DNA from: Catellatospora methionotrophica
Lineage (GTDB): Bacteria; Actinomycetota; Actinomycetes; Mycobacteriales; Micromonosporaceae
Assembly (NCBI RefSeq): GCF_011297335.1
Contig: NZ_JAAOTJ010000001.1
Span: 248,001-312,000, forward strand
DNA: 64,000 nucleotides
Direction of reading: 5' to 3'
The translations under genes and the position numbers were made by a program. Below are positions 43,209 through 52,387 of this stretch, one piece after another (the stretch's first letter is position 1; every line of letters begins with the position of its first letter). Below the pieces are notes generated by a model, which saw only the letters and a program-made list of their open reading frames with translations, ran no database searches and was not told the DNA's origin.

Positions 43209-44398
43209 GCGGCGACACGGTACTCCACCAGGAGAGTGCGCCCCTCTACTTCTTCCTGAACTACGCGCACACCCACGGCGGCGACCCGTACGTGAACGGG
43301 TTCTTCGACGACCTCACCCAGGCCGTCCGTGACGCGGCCGGACTCGCCGCAGAGCCTGTCGGATACCTCGGCCAGGCGCCCGACCTGGAGACCGATCGTC
43401 ACGGAGCGCATCGGGCGGCGCTGGGCAGCGCCCAGGTGCTGGTGCCGCTCTACTCGCCCCTCTACCTCAAGATGTCGCAGCCGCAACAGGAACGGGACGC
43501 CTACCTCAAACGGCTGACGACGGCAGGGGTCTCCGCCGTCGACCGCCATGTCATGCCCGTCATCTGGGTGCCGCTGACGTCCTGGGACCGCAGGCCGGAC
43601 GACTTCGCCGCCGCGCTCGAGCTCGGCGCGGACGCCCCCATCTACCCCAAGGACGGCATGCGCGCGCTGTACATGCTGGCCCCGTACCGGACGAGCTACC
43701 AGCGGGTGCTGCACCGCCTCGCCCAGCGCATCGTCGACAGCGCGAAGTGGCATCACCTGCCGCCCTCACCCGCGCCGAACCCCGGCGAGTCACCCGCCAC
43801 GACGGCAGACGACGCCCAGTTCATCATCGCCGTGCTCGCGCCGGAGCAGGAGGAGCCTGCCATCCGGTCCTGGCGGCCGTTCACCGGCCATCCGCAGGTG
43901 CGCCCGGCCGACTACGCCGTCGGCGTGGCGGAGCGGCTCGGCTCGGCGACCTTCGCCGGCGACTACGCGATGACCCGCGACCGGTTCGAGCACTGCCCCA
44001 CCCTGATCCTGATCGACCCCCGATGCGCGGCGACCCCCGAGGGCGCGCGGCAGCTGACGGCGGCGTTGCAGAACCTGCCCACCTGGGTGACGCCCCTGGT
44101 CGTGATCGATCGCGCGGGCCCGGACGGCGAGCAGTCGGCACTGCTGGCCGACCGTATCGACAATGGACTCACCGCGCTGGGCGCGCCACCGGTGGAGCGC
44201 GTCACCGAGGTGGAAGAATTCCAGACGAGTCTCTCATCGACCAGCGCCAGCCATCTAGCACAACTGATCAGCCAAGCGCGCAGGCGATACCTGAAATACG
44301 GAAGGGTCTTCCCGCCCGCGGAGAACCCGGCCGAGCGCCTGACACTGCGCAACCCCGGATCATCCACTCTTCAGACAGGCACCGATTCTGATGAATGA
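43205..44398 (+). CDS. fxsC: TIR-like protein FxsC
   Basis: The product is 397 aa. The N-terminal TIR-like domain begins APLYFFLNYAHTHGGDPYVN, with LGSAQVLVPLYSPLYLKMSQ and MPVIWVPLTSWDRRPDDF typical of FxsC. The second half (residues ~200-340, FIIAVLAPEQEEPA, WRPFTGHPQVRPADYAVG) is the usual FxsC C-terminal domain, and the tail is basic. FxsC is known as part of radical SAM peptide maturation islands with FxsA, FxsB and FxsT, but its role is not established. Here it overlaps a TIR paralogue before it and FxsT after it, and no radical SAM gene is present. Confidence 0.75.
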   Translation: MSGDTVLHQESAPLYFFLNYAHTHGGDPYVNGFFDDLTQAVRDAAGLAAEPVGYLGQAPDLETDRHGAHRAALGSAQVLVPLYSPLYLKMSQPQQERDAYLKRLTTAGVSAVDRHVMPVIWVPLTSWDRRPDDFAAALELGADAPIYPKDGMRALYMLAPYRTSYQRVLHRLAQRIVDSAKWHHLPPSPAPNPGESPATTADDAQFIIAVLAPEQEEPAIRSWRPFTGHPQVRPADYAVGVAERLGSATFAGDYAMTRDRFEHCPTLILIDPRCAATPEGARQLTAALQNLPTWVTPLVVIDRAGPDGEQSALLADRIDNGLTALGAPPVERVTEVEEFQTSLSSTSASHLAQLISQARRRYLKYGRVFPPAENPAERLTLRNPGSSTLQTGTDSDE

Positions 44399-47300
44399 GA
44401 CGCCTACCGGCCAGGTCGTGACGTTCTACTCCTTCAAAGGCGGCACGGGGCGCACCATGGCGCTGGCCAATGTCGCCTGGATCCTCGCCGCCAGCGGGAA
44501 ACGCGTGCTGGTCGCGGACTGGGACCTGGAATCCCCTGGGCTGCACCGGTTCTTCCGGCCCTTCCTCAGCGCGGAGACCGTACGGCGCGCGCCGGGCGTC
44601 ATCGACATGGTCCGCCAGTACGAGGACCAGACGCTCAAGAACAACGCGCAGCGCCCGCAGGAGTGGCAGGCCGAATGCGCCAAGGTCTCGCGTTTCGCGC
44701 TGACCGTCAAGTGGGAGTTCGGCAACGGCGGCAGGATCGACTTCCTGACCGCGGGCAACCAGAACAACTACTACGCGGTCACCCTCGGCGGCCTGGACTG
44801 GGACAACTTCTACAACCGCCTCGGCGGCGCGGACTTCTTCACCGCCCTGCGGGCGAACATGAAGCAGAACTACGACTACACCCTCATCGACAGCCGCACC
44901 GGCCTGAGCGACGTGGCCGACATCTGCACCCTGCATCTGCCGGACACACTCGTCGACTGCTTCACCTTCAGCGAGCAGGGCATCGACGGCGCGGCGCAGG
45001 TGGCGGCACAGGTGGCCCTGACCCAGCAGCATCGCAAGATCCGGGTGCTGCCGGTCCCCATGCGGGTCGACCCGGCGGAGAAGGAGCGCGCCGACGCGGG
45101 CCGGTCGCTGGCGCGCCAGCGCTTCATCGACCTGCCGTCGCTGCCCACCCCCGAGGACCACGCCGAGTACTGGAAGACCGTGGAGGTTCCCTACCGGGCC
45201 TTCTACGCGTACGAGGAGATCCTGGCGACCTTCGGTGACGTGCCTGGATCGCCGAACTCCATGCTCGGCGCCTACGAGAAGCTCACCTCGTACATCACCG
45301 ACGGCGGAGTGGACCACATGCCGCCGATGGACGAGGTGCTGCGGCTGCGTGAACTCGACCGGTTCAAGCGCCGGGTGGAGACGAACGAGATCCTGCTGCG
45401 TTACCACCCGCGCGACGAGGTGTGGGCCGAGTGGATCGAGCGGCTGCTGGTCTCCGCGGGGGTCAAGGTGACCCTCGGCGGCTCCGACGTGCTCACGCTG
45501 CCCGAGCAACCGGGCAGGCGGACGCTGTCCATCATCTCGGCCGACTACCGCGTTCCGCCGACGCTGCCTGAGCCGCTGAGCCAGTCGACGCCACTGGCGG
45601 TCTACGTCGCCGACGTGCGGCCGTCGAGCAACATCGCCCTGGAGAACTCCGCGTTCGTCGTGGGCCAGCCGGTCGCCGAAGCCACCGCCCGCGTGCTGCG
45701 CCTGGTCGGGCGCTCTGTGGGCGACCAGGCGACCTCACCGGCGATCCGCTATCCCGGCGAGGTCCGCCGCCGGGTGTTCACCGCGCCCGCGCGCAACCCC
45801 CGGTTCACCGGTCGCGACGGCGTGCTGCGTGACCTGCGCACCCAGCTCCGATCCGCCGGCACAGCCGTGGTACTGCCGGTCGCGGTCCAGGGTCAGGGCG
45901 GGGTGGGCAAGACCCAGCTGGCGCTGGAGTACGCGCACCGCTTCGCCACGGCGTACGACGTCGTGTGGTGGGTGAACGCCGATCCGCCGGAGTTCGTCGA
46001 CTCCGCGCTGCTCGAACTCGGTGAGCGCCTGGGCCTCAACCTCGACCCGGCCGCGACCGACAACGTCCGCCTGGTCCTGCAGTCACTCGGCGGCGCCGAG
46101 TCCGCGCAGCGCTGGCTGCTGATCTTCGACAATGCGGAGGTCCTCGAACGGGTGGCCCCGCTGCTGCCGCACGGCGGCGGCCACGTGCTGATCACCTCCC
46201 GCAACCGGGAGTGGAGCGAACAGGCGCAGGCGCTGCACATCGACGTCTTCAAGCGGGAGGAGAGCATCTCCCACCTCCAGCTGCGGCTTCCCTCCCTCAC
46301 GATGAACGAGGCGGAACGCATCGCCGCCGCGCTCGGCGACCTGCCGATCGCCGTGGCCGCCGCCGGCGCCCTGCTCGCCGAATCCAGCACCCCGATCGCC
46401 GACTACCTGCGCGCGGTGGAGGACGGCACGGCCACCACCCAGTCGGTGCAGACGACCTGGACCCTGTCGCTGAACCGGCTGGCCGAACAGTCCCCTGCCG
46501 CGTACCGCATGCTCCAGCTGTGTTCGGTGCTGGCTTCCGAGGTCGCGTTCGACCTGCTCAACAGTCACCGGATGGGCGTCGCCCTGGCCCCGACCGATCC
46601 GGCCATGTCCGAACCGCTCATGCGCGGCGTCCTGACGAACCACCTCAACAAGCTGGCGCTGATCAAGCTCGACACCCAGGCGCGACAGATCCACGTGCAC
46701 CGCCTCCTCCAGCAGATCGTGCAGGAGCGCATGACGCCCGAGGACCTGGTCGACACCAGGCACGAGGCTCACCTCATCCTGGCGGCCGCCCGGCCGGACG
46801 GCGAGGTCGACGATCCGAAGCACTGGGCGGCCTTCCGCCTGCTCTGGCCGCACCTGGTGGTCTCCGAGGCGGTCACCTGCACCGACGCGAACGTCCGGCG
46901 CCTGCTGATCGACCGCGTACGGTTCCTGCACCAGAGCGGTGAGCCGCACGAGGCGGAGAGCCTGGCCGACCGGATCGGCGCGGACTGGATCCGGCGGTTG
47001 ACCGAGGACGGCGAAACCGACACCGGGCTGCGGCAGCAGCTACTCGAACTCCAGTTCAACGTCGCCAACATCCTGCGGTCCACCTCACGGTTCCAGGCCG
47101 CGCGCTCGCTCGACGAATCGGTCCTGGCCCAGCAACGCCGACTGCTCGGCCCCCGCCACCCGCAGACCCTGCGCACCAATGGCAGCCTCGCCGCCGACCT
47201 GCGCGGCCTCGGCGAGTACGCGGCGGCGCTGGCGATGGACAGCGAACTGTACGAGGCCTGGGTCGACGTGTTCGGCGAGCACCACAACCTCACCCTGAAC

Positions 47301-48230
47301 GCGTCGAACAACCTCGCGGTGTCCCACCGGCTGATGGGCGACTACCGGGCGGCCCTCGAACGCGATCAGGCCACGTTCCTGAACATGCAGGAACTGCTGG
47401 GCGAGAGCCACCCGTCCACCCTCACCACCGCCTCCAACCTGGGCCGCGATCTGCGCGACGCGGCACGGTACGAGGAGTCCGTCAGCCTGCTGCAGAGGAT
47501 GCACGCCGACATCGTGGCCAACCGGGGAGCCGACCGGGTCGAGGCGTTCCTGGCCCAGGCCAACCTGGCGGTGTCGCTGCGCGCCGCCGGTGAGGCAGCC
47601 GAGGCGCTGGCGCTGCTGCAGTCGGCATACGAGCAGCTGCGTTTCAGCCTGGGTCCGGAGCATCCACAGACCCGCGCCTGCCAGCTCAGCCGGGCTCTCA
47701 CCCTGCTGGCCGCCGGCCAGAACAAGGCCGCGGAATCGGAGCTGCGGACCGTCGTCACGTCCTACACCACGCTGCTCGGCGAGGAGCATCCGCACACGCT
47801 GATCTGCATGAGCAACCTCGCGGCGGTGCTGCGCTCGACCGGTAACGCCGACGGCGCGCGTGAGCTGGCCCAGCAGGCGGCCGAACACCTGGCGCTGAAG
47901 CTAGCCCCCGACCACCCGTTCACCCTCGCCGCGCAGATGAACCACGCGGTGTGCATGGCCGAGAACGACGACCTGGCCAAGGGCGCGGCGCTCACCGCGG
48001 AGTCGCTCGCCTTGCTCGTCACGACGCTCGGCCAACGGCACGCTGACACGCTGCGCTGCCGGGCGAACCTGGCCCTGATGCGGCAGGCGCAAGGCGCGGC
48101 GGGGCCGGAGGCCAGACCTGATCCGGTGATCAACGAGCTGGCCGACGCGATCGGCGAAAAGCACCCCAGCGTGAACGCGCTGCGCCTGGGGACCTATGTG
48201 CACCGCGTGGTCGATCCTCACCCGTACTGA
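44391..48230 (+). CDS. fxsT: FxsT: ParA-like / TIR-like / NB-ARC / TPR signalling protein
   Basis: The product is 1279 aa; its ATG overlaps the fxsC stop by 8 bases. Domains in order: a ParA/MinD-like P-loop (FKGGTGRTMALANVAW, residues 15-30, with VLVADWDLESPG after it) to about 300; a degenerate TIR-like domain about 330-440 (LLRYHPRDEVWAEWIERLLV); NB-ARC about 465-750 with Walker A GQGGVGKTQLAL near 503, Walker B WLLIFDNAE, the ITSRN sensor and LGDLPIAVAAAGALL; and TPRs about 860-1240 (LGPRHPQTLRTNGSLA and similar). The layout is that of STAND NTPases, in which the repeats sense a ligand and the NB-ARC oligomerises. It is cytoplasmic. A strong terminator follows. Confidence 0.82.
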   Translation: MNETPTGQVVTFYSFKGGTGRTMALANVAWILAASGKRVLVADWDLESPGLHRFFRPFLSAETVRRAPGVIDMVRQYEDQTLKNNAQRPQEWQAECAKVSRFALTVKWEFGNGGRIDFLTAGNQNNYYAVTLGGLDWDNFYNRLGGADFFTALRANMKQNYDYTLIDSRTGLSDVADICTLHLPDTLVDCFTFSEQGIDGAAQVAAQVALTQQHRKIRVLPVPMRVDPAEKERADAGRSLARQRFIDLPSLPTPEDHAEYWKTVEVPYRAFYAYEEILATFGDVPGSPNSMLGAYEKLTSYITDGGVDHMPPMDEVLRLRELDRFKRRVETNEILLRYHPRDEVWAEWIERLLVSAGVKVTLGGSDVLTLPEQPGRRTLSIISADYRVPPTLPEPLSQSTPLAVYVADVRPSSNIALENSAFVVGQPVAEATARVLRLVGRSVGDQATSPAIRYPGEVRRRVFTAPARNPRFTGRDGVLRDLRTQLRSAGTAVVLPVAVQGQGGVGKTQLALEYAHRFATAYDVVWWVNADPPEFVDSALLELGERLGLNLDPAATDNVRLVLQSLGGAESAQRWLLIFDNAEVLERVAPLLPHGGGHVLITSRNREWSEQAQALHIDVFKREESISHLQLRLPSLTMNEAERIAAALGDLPIAVAAAGALLAESSTPIADYLRAVEDGTATTQSVQTTWTLSLNRLAEQSPAAYRMLQLCSVLASEVAFDLLNSHRMGVALAPTDPAMSEPLMRGVLTNHLNKLALIKLDTQARQIHVHRLLQQIVQERMTPEDLVDTRHEAHLILAAARPDGEVDDPKHWAAFRLLWPHLVVSEAVTCTDANVRRLLIDRVRFLHQSGEPHEAESLADRIGADWIRRLTEDGETDTGLRQQLLELQFNVANILRSTSRFQAARSLDESVLAQQRRLLGPRHPQTLRTNGSLAADLRGLGEYAAALAMDSELYEAWVDVFGEHHNLTLNASNNLAVSHRLMGDYRAALERDQATFLNMQELLGESHPSTLTTASNLGRDLRDAARYEESVSLLQRMHADIVANRGADRVEAFLAQANLAVSLRAAGEAAEALALLQSAYEQLRFSLGPEHPQTRACQLSRALTLLAAGQNKAAESELRTVVTSYTTLLGEEHPHTLICMSNLAAVLRSTGNADGARELAQQAAEHLALKLAPDHPFTLAAQMNHAVCMAENDDLAKGAALTAESLALLVTTLGQRHADTLRCRANLALMRQAQGAAGPEARPDPVINELADAIGEKHPSVNALRLGTYVHRVVDPHPY

Positions 48231-48236
48231 TCGGCC

Positions 48237-48281
48237 GCTCGGCTGCGCGGCCCGGCGAACCGTCGGGCCGCGCAGCCGAGC
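48237..48281. terminator. Bidirectional terminator, 18-bp perfect stem
   Basis: The arms 48237-48254 and 48264-48281 are perfectly complementary around a 9-base loop. It fills the space between the convergent FxsT and alpha/beta hydrolase stops, so it can end both transcripts. The arms contain the repeated GGCTGCGCGGCC core. Confidence 0.75.
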
Positions 48282-48285
48282 CGTG

Positions 48286-49197
48286 TCATCGCGCGGTCGC
48301 GGGCGCGTGGGCGGTCGTCTCCGTGCCCTGTCCGACCACCCAGGCCAGGATTCGCGGCAGGATCTCCATCGCGCCGAAGTGCCCGGCATCGGGCTGGATC
48401 TCCGCCTCGGCGTCGTGGAGCTGGCTTTCCAGCCACCGGCTGTGGCTTTCCGGCGAGAACGTGTCGTCGGCGCCGTGCCACAGGCGCACCGGCGACTTCA
48501 CCTCCGACAGCTCGAAGCCCCAGTGCTTGCGGAAGGCGAGCGCATCGTCGATCCACCCCTCCGGCCCCCGCTGCAGCGCTTCCCGGTAGGTCTCGTGGAG
48601 CAGGCGGCGGATGGTCACGTCGTCGATGACCCGCCGGTCGGGTGCGCTCATCTGCGGGGCGAGGAATCGCAGCATGCTGTCGGGATCGGCCAGCGCGTCG
48701 GCGGTCCGGTTGCGCAGTGTCTCCATGAGAGCCGCGAGATCCGCGTCGGCCTCGCCGTACTCGTCGACGTTCGACGGGGCCATGCCCTCGAACCAGTCCA
48801 GTCCCGGGGCGGCCGCCGGAGCCAGGCCCACGAGCACCACGGTGCGGATGACCCGGTCGCCGAGGGCGGCCGCGCAGGCCAGTGCATGCGGGCCGCCGCC
48901 GGAGCGCCCGACGACGGCGAACCTGTCGATCTGCAGGTGCTCGGCGATGGCCTTGACGTCCTGGGCCGCGTCGATGACCCGGCGGCCCCGCTGACGCGTG
49001 GAGTCACCGTAGCCGGGACGGTCGTAGCTGATCAGCCGCACGCCCATCCGGTAGAGGGCGATGGGTCGCGGCCGGGGTCCGCTCTTGCTTCCTGGAGTGC
49101 CGTGCAGGAGAAAGACCGGAAAGCCGTCGCGCGCTCCGCTGACTTCGACAGCGAGCTGCCGCCCGTCCCCTGTCTTGACGACTACCAGGTCTATCAC
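48286..49197 (-). CDS. Alpha/beta hydrolase
   Basis: The product is 303 aa from GTG 49197. The oxyanion region FLLHGTPGSKSGPRP, the strand-loop ISYDRPGYGDS, and the nucleophile elbow GRSGGGPHALA (Ser as nucleophile) are clear. The acid and base residues are in LWHGADDTFSPE (Asp) and PDAGHFGAME (His), completing the triad. The cap region (about 125-200) is of the common epoxide-hydrolase/esterase type, but the substrate is unknown. It is cytoplasmic, monocistronic and convergent with FxsT; 420 bases without a gene follow upstream. Confidence 0.85.
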   Translation of the reverse strand: MIDLVVVKTGDGRQLAVEVSGARDGFPVFLLHGTPGSKSGPRPRPIALYRMGVRLISYDRPGYGDSTRQRGRRVIDAAQDVKAIAEHLQIDRFAVVGRSGGGPHALACAAALGDRVIRTVVLVGLAPAAAPGLDWFEGMAPSNVDEYGEADADLAALMETLRNRTADALADPDSMLRFLAPQMSAPDRRVIDDVTIRRLLHETYREALQRGPEGWIDDALAFRKHWGFELSEVKSPVRLWHGADDTFSPESHSRWLESQLHDAEAEIQPDAGHFGAMEILPRILAWVVGQGTETTAHAPATAR

Positions 49198-49617
49198 GTT
49201 TCCTCGGCTCGGGTCAGGCCTGCTTGGTCAATGGCACACCGTACCCGGCCCAGGTTGACGAGGAGCGACAACACGTAAACCCGAACCGCTTACACGTGAC
49301 CACTCAGGGTAATATCGTAGGGCCAGACGACAATATATAGCCAGCGGATGGCACGAATGCGGCACATCCGGCTCCCGCTCGGCGAGTTGTGCCGCGAAGG
49401 CTCTCGTTCACGGGCCGGGTCCAGCGGGGGTCGGCGCAGGCGACCGGAATGTTCCCGACACACCCGCGTCAGCAGCCTGCCCCACCAGAACCTCCATCGA
49501 GATTCGCTCAACCTACCGGGTGCGGCGGCCCCGGTCCAGGATCGATGCGCTCACATGCGTAGTCGTCCGGGACGAATTCCGCTGGAGCCGTTGTCAATCC
49601 GGGCCGGACGCCGCCGG
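49198..49617. other. Gap with no recognised gene
   Basis: Short frames here have no ribosome binding site or family pattern. A locally AT-rich patch (about 49307-49341, with AATATCG and CAATATATAG) stands out from the GC-rich background and probably holds promoter elements for the alpha/beta hydrolase, whose start is at 49197. No clear terminator for the GGDEF-EAL gene is visible. Confidence 0.5.
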
Positions 49618-51726
49618 TCACCAGCGCGCGGCCTGCTGGCCCGGAACCATGTCGACCAGCGGGGACGGCGCCGTGCGATCCTCCACCGCGCTGATCGAGG
49701 CCGCTGCCGTCTCCGCGACCAGCTCCGGGATGCGCTCGGCGGGCACCGCGGGCGAGAGCAGGTAGCCCTGCATCAGCGAGCAGCCCGCCGCGCGCAGCTG
49801 CCGCCGGGTCTGCGCGTCCTCGATGCCCTCGGCGACGGTACGCAACCCCAGCGTCCCCGCCAGCGCGATGACCGACGACACGATCGCACTGTCGTGCTGG
49901 TCGGAGGTCATGCCCGAGACGAACGACCGGTCGATCTTGATTTCGTCCAGCGGGATCATCCGCAGGTGCTGCAGCGACGAGAAGCCGGTGCCGAAGTCGT
50001 CCAGCGCCAGCCCGACGCCCAGGTCGCGCAGCTGGTCGATAGTCCGCATGGCGCGCGCCGGGTCAGCCATCAGGGCGCTCTCGGTGATCTCCAGCTGCAC
50101 CATGCGCGCGGGCACCCGGTGCTCGCGCAGCCGGTCGCGCAGCCGCTCGACGAGGTCGTCGCGGAACAGGTCGCGGATGCTGACGTTGACCGAGGTGCGC
50201 AGGTCGAGGCCTGCCGCGCGCCAGCGCCCGGCCTGGGCGACGGCGTCGTCGATGATCCGGTCGGTGAGCTGGTGCATCACTGGGGTGTGCTCGATCACCG
50301 AGATCACCGTGGCCGGCGAGACGGGCCGCCCGGTCGGGTCGGTCCAGCGCAGCAGGGCCTCCACGCCGACGATGCGGCCGGTGTCCAGGTCGGCCTGCGG
50401 CTGGTAGTGCACCGCGATGCGGTCGCGGTCCTCGGTGACGACGGCGTGGCGGACCTGGTCCATCAGGGCCAGCCGCTGCGGATGCCGGTCGGTGCCGAGG
50501 CGGTACAGGGCGACGCTGGCGTTGTCGCGCTTGGCCTCGTACATGGCGATGTCGGCGTGGCGCATGAGGGTGGCGAAGTCCTCGCCGTGCTGCGGGCTGA
50601 CCGCGACGCCGACCGCGGCGGTGACCTCGACCTCCAGGCCGCTGAGCCGGACCGGGCCGTTGACGGCGGAGCTGATGCACCGGGCGGTGCGCAGCGCCCG
50701 GTCGGCGTCGGCCTCGTCGAGCAGCACACCGAACTCGTCGCCGCCGAGCCGGGCGACGAGCGCACCGGCGGGCAGGGCGCCGCGCAGCCGCTCGGCGACG
50801 GCGGTGAGCAGCTGGTCACCGGTCTCGTGGCCGAGCGAGTCGTTGACGTACTTGAAGCCGTCGAGGTCGAGCAGCAGCAGCGTCGGACCCTGGCCCTGGC
50901 GCAGCGGCTCGGCGAGGGCGTCGCTGTACGCCGACTGCAGGCTGGCCCGGTTGCCCAGGCCGGTGAGCGGGTCGGTGAGCGCGGCCCGCTGACGGTCGGT
51001 CGACAGGCGCGCCATGCGCTCGACGGCGTACAGCGGCACGAGCACCAGGGGCACGAAGCCGAGGCTGACGTGACCGGCCACGGCAAGCACCGGGCTGAGC
51101 ATGGTCAGCGCGCCCAGGTGCACGACGGGGTCGCGCATGGCGGTCAGGCGTTCGCGCAGGCTCTCCTGCGGCTGGGCGCGACCGGCCCGCGACGTGGCGC
51201 GCCGCTGGGTGACCAGGGCGGTCCAGCCGTAGACGAGCACGAAGACCAGCGCCGCCAGCGCGACGGCGACGGTGTCGTTGACCATGTCGGCGGAGCTGAC
51301 GGTATGGAACGGGTCGGGCTCGCCGACCAGCAGCACCAGGTACGCCGCGCCGAACGCGACGGCGTACTGCCCGGCGCCGAGCAGGGCGTCGCGCCACGGT
51401 TGCCGGGCCCGGACCGCGATCACGGTCATCGCCAGCGCCTGCACGACGATCGCCGGGCCGAGGCCCCAGCACAGCAGTATCGCGAAGGTGAACACCAGGG
51501 ACGGGCTGATCACCGCGCCGGTGGCCCGGCCCGAAGCGGGCAGGTAGGTGACGGTCGCGGCGGCCAGCGCCAGGAACGCCATCACCCAGAACGGGACCTT
51601 CTCCATGGCGAGCGGGACCTGCGCCAGGGTGACGGCGGCGAGTACTGCTCCGGTCAACATCAGCACGATCGGCACCATCGCCGGTCGTCGGATCAGGGGC
51701 AGACCGCCCACTGCCAGTGGCGTCAC
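49618..51726 (-). CDS. Membrane GGDEF-EAL protein (c-di-GMP turnover)
   Basis: The product is 702 aa from GTG 51726, with GGAGG five to six bases upstream. The first ~240 residues hold about eight membrane spans. The GGDEF domain (about 255-420) has an intact RLGGDEFGVLL near 327 and DLDGFKYVNDSLGH; the I-site RxxD five residues upstream is missing (PAGA there), so no product inhibition is expected. The EAL domain (about 435-690) keeps VEALLRW, the SVNVS Asn, EITES, DDFGTGFSSL, EIKIDR and AEGIED, so it should hydrolyse c-di-GMP. Whether synthesis or breakdown dominates cannot be told. A 15-bp perfect hairpin lies upstream. Confidence 0.9.
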   Translation of the reverse strand: MTPLAVGGLPLIRRPAMVPIVLMLTGAVLAAVTLAQVPLAMEKVPFWVMAFLALAAATVTYLPASGRATGAVISPSLVFTFAILLCWGLGPAIVVQALAMTVIAVRARQPWRDALLGAGQYAVAFGAAYLVLLVGEPDPFHTVSSADMVNDTVAVALAALVFVLVYGWTALVTQRRATSRAGRAQPQESLRERLTAMRDPVVHLGALTMLSPVLAVAGHVSLGFVPLVLVPLYAVERMARLSTDRQRAALTDPLTGLGNRASLQSAYSDALAEPLRQGQGPTLLLLDLDGFKYVNDSLGHETGDQLLTAVAERLRGALPAGALVARLGGDEFGVLLDEADADRALRTARCISSAVNGPVRLSGLEVEVTAAVGVAVSPQHGEDFATLMRHADIAMYEAKRDNASVALYRLGTDRHPQRLALMDQVRHAVVTEDRDRIAVHYQPQADLDTGRIVGVEALLRWTDPTGRPVSPATVISVIEHTPVMHQLTDRIIDDAVAQAGRWRAAGLDLRTSVNVSIRDLFRDDLVERLRDRLREHRVPARMVQLEITESALMADPARAMRTIDQLRDLGVGLALDDFGTGFSSLQHLRMIPLDEIKIDRSFVSGMTSDQHDSAIVSSVIALAGTLGLRTVAEGIEDAQTRRQLRAAGCSLMQGYLLSPAVPAERIPELVAETAAASISAVEDRTAPSPLVDMVPGQQAARW

Positions 51727-51790
51727 TTCGCCCTCCCAAGGCACCTTGCGGGCTGAGCTCACAGGAGCCGCCAGCCTAACCGAGTAAATC

Positions 51791-51828
51791 GGGAAATCTG
51801 AGTAATCCACGCTTTACTCAGATTTCCC
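51791..51828 (-). terminator. AT-rich hairpin, 15-bp perfect stem
   Basis: GGGAAATCTGAGTAA (51791-51805) and TTACTCAGATTTCCC (51814-51828) are perfectly complementary with an 8-base loop. It lies 86 bases after the stop of the 104-aa gene and 65 bases before the GGDEF-EAL start, both on the minus strand. It therefore may end the small transcript or influence the next. Confidence 0.55.
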
Positions 51829-51913
51829 CACAACTCGGGGTTTCCGGGAATGCCGCCACCCGCCACAGCCGTCCCACCAACCTCAGGCGGTGTGCCGACG
51901 TGGCATGGAGTGG

Positions 51914-52228
51914 TCAGTTGTCGTCGATCATCCGGTCGAGGCGCCGGACCAGGGCCACGTGCTCGTCGGCGAGCCGCCGCACGCGGTCGGTGTCGCGGGC
52001 GTCGAGGGAGCGGCGCGACTCGGCGACCGCCTCCAGCTCGCGCTCCCACTGCGCCACCTGGGCGGCGTCGGGGGCGGGACGCCCCTCCTCCTGCTCGATC
52101 AGGACGGAGTAGCACACGATCGCGATACCCATGATGTCCAGGGCCGTCTGGTGGCTCACCGCCAGCCCTGCCGGAAGGGCACTGTCAGGCGCGTTGTGCG
52201 CCACCGACTCGGTCACCGACACCTCCAT
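51914..52228 (-). CDS. Small helical protein, unknown function
   Basis: The product is 104 aa from ATG 52228. The first part, GLAVSHQTALDIMGIAIVCY, looks like a conserved helix. The second (QWERELEAVAESRRSLDARD and RVRRLADEHVALVRRLDRMI) is charged with heptad spacing and likely forms a coiled coil. There is no signal peptide. I do not recognise the family. It stands alone on the minus strand, divergent from the pectinesterase, with 226 bases between the starts. Confidence 0.6.
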   Translation of the reverse strand: MEVSVTESVAHNAPDSALPAGLAVSHQTALDIMGIAIVCYSVLIEQEEGRPAPDAAQVAQWERELEAVAESRRSLDARDTDRVRRLADEHVALVRRLDRMIDDN

Positions 52229-52387
52229 GTCGACCGGTGCGCCGCAACGATGATCGCGCACCGCTGTTGGACGATACGCCCTGCCCGGACGGCCTCGACA
52301 CGGGCACCGCCCGACAGACGTCGAGAACGCGGCGGCGGGCGACAGGCATCGATTGACATCAGGGCGTACGGGCGCGTACCTTTCGCC

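Noticed and set aside
49290-49511. 73-codon frame on the minus strand in the gap before the GGDEF-EAL gene
   Set aside because: Trp/Arg-rich without family pattern, no ribosome binding site, and it covers the AT-rich promoter-like patch.
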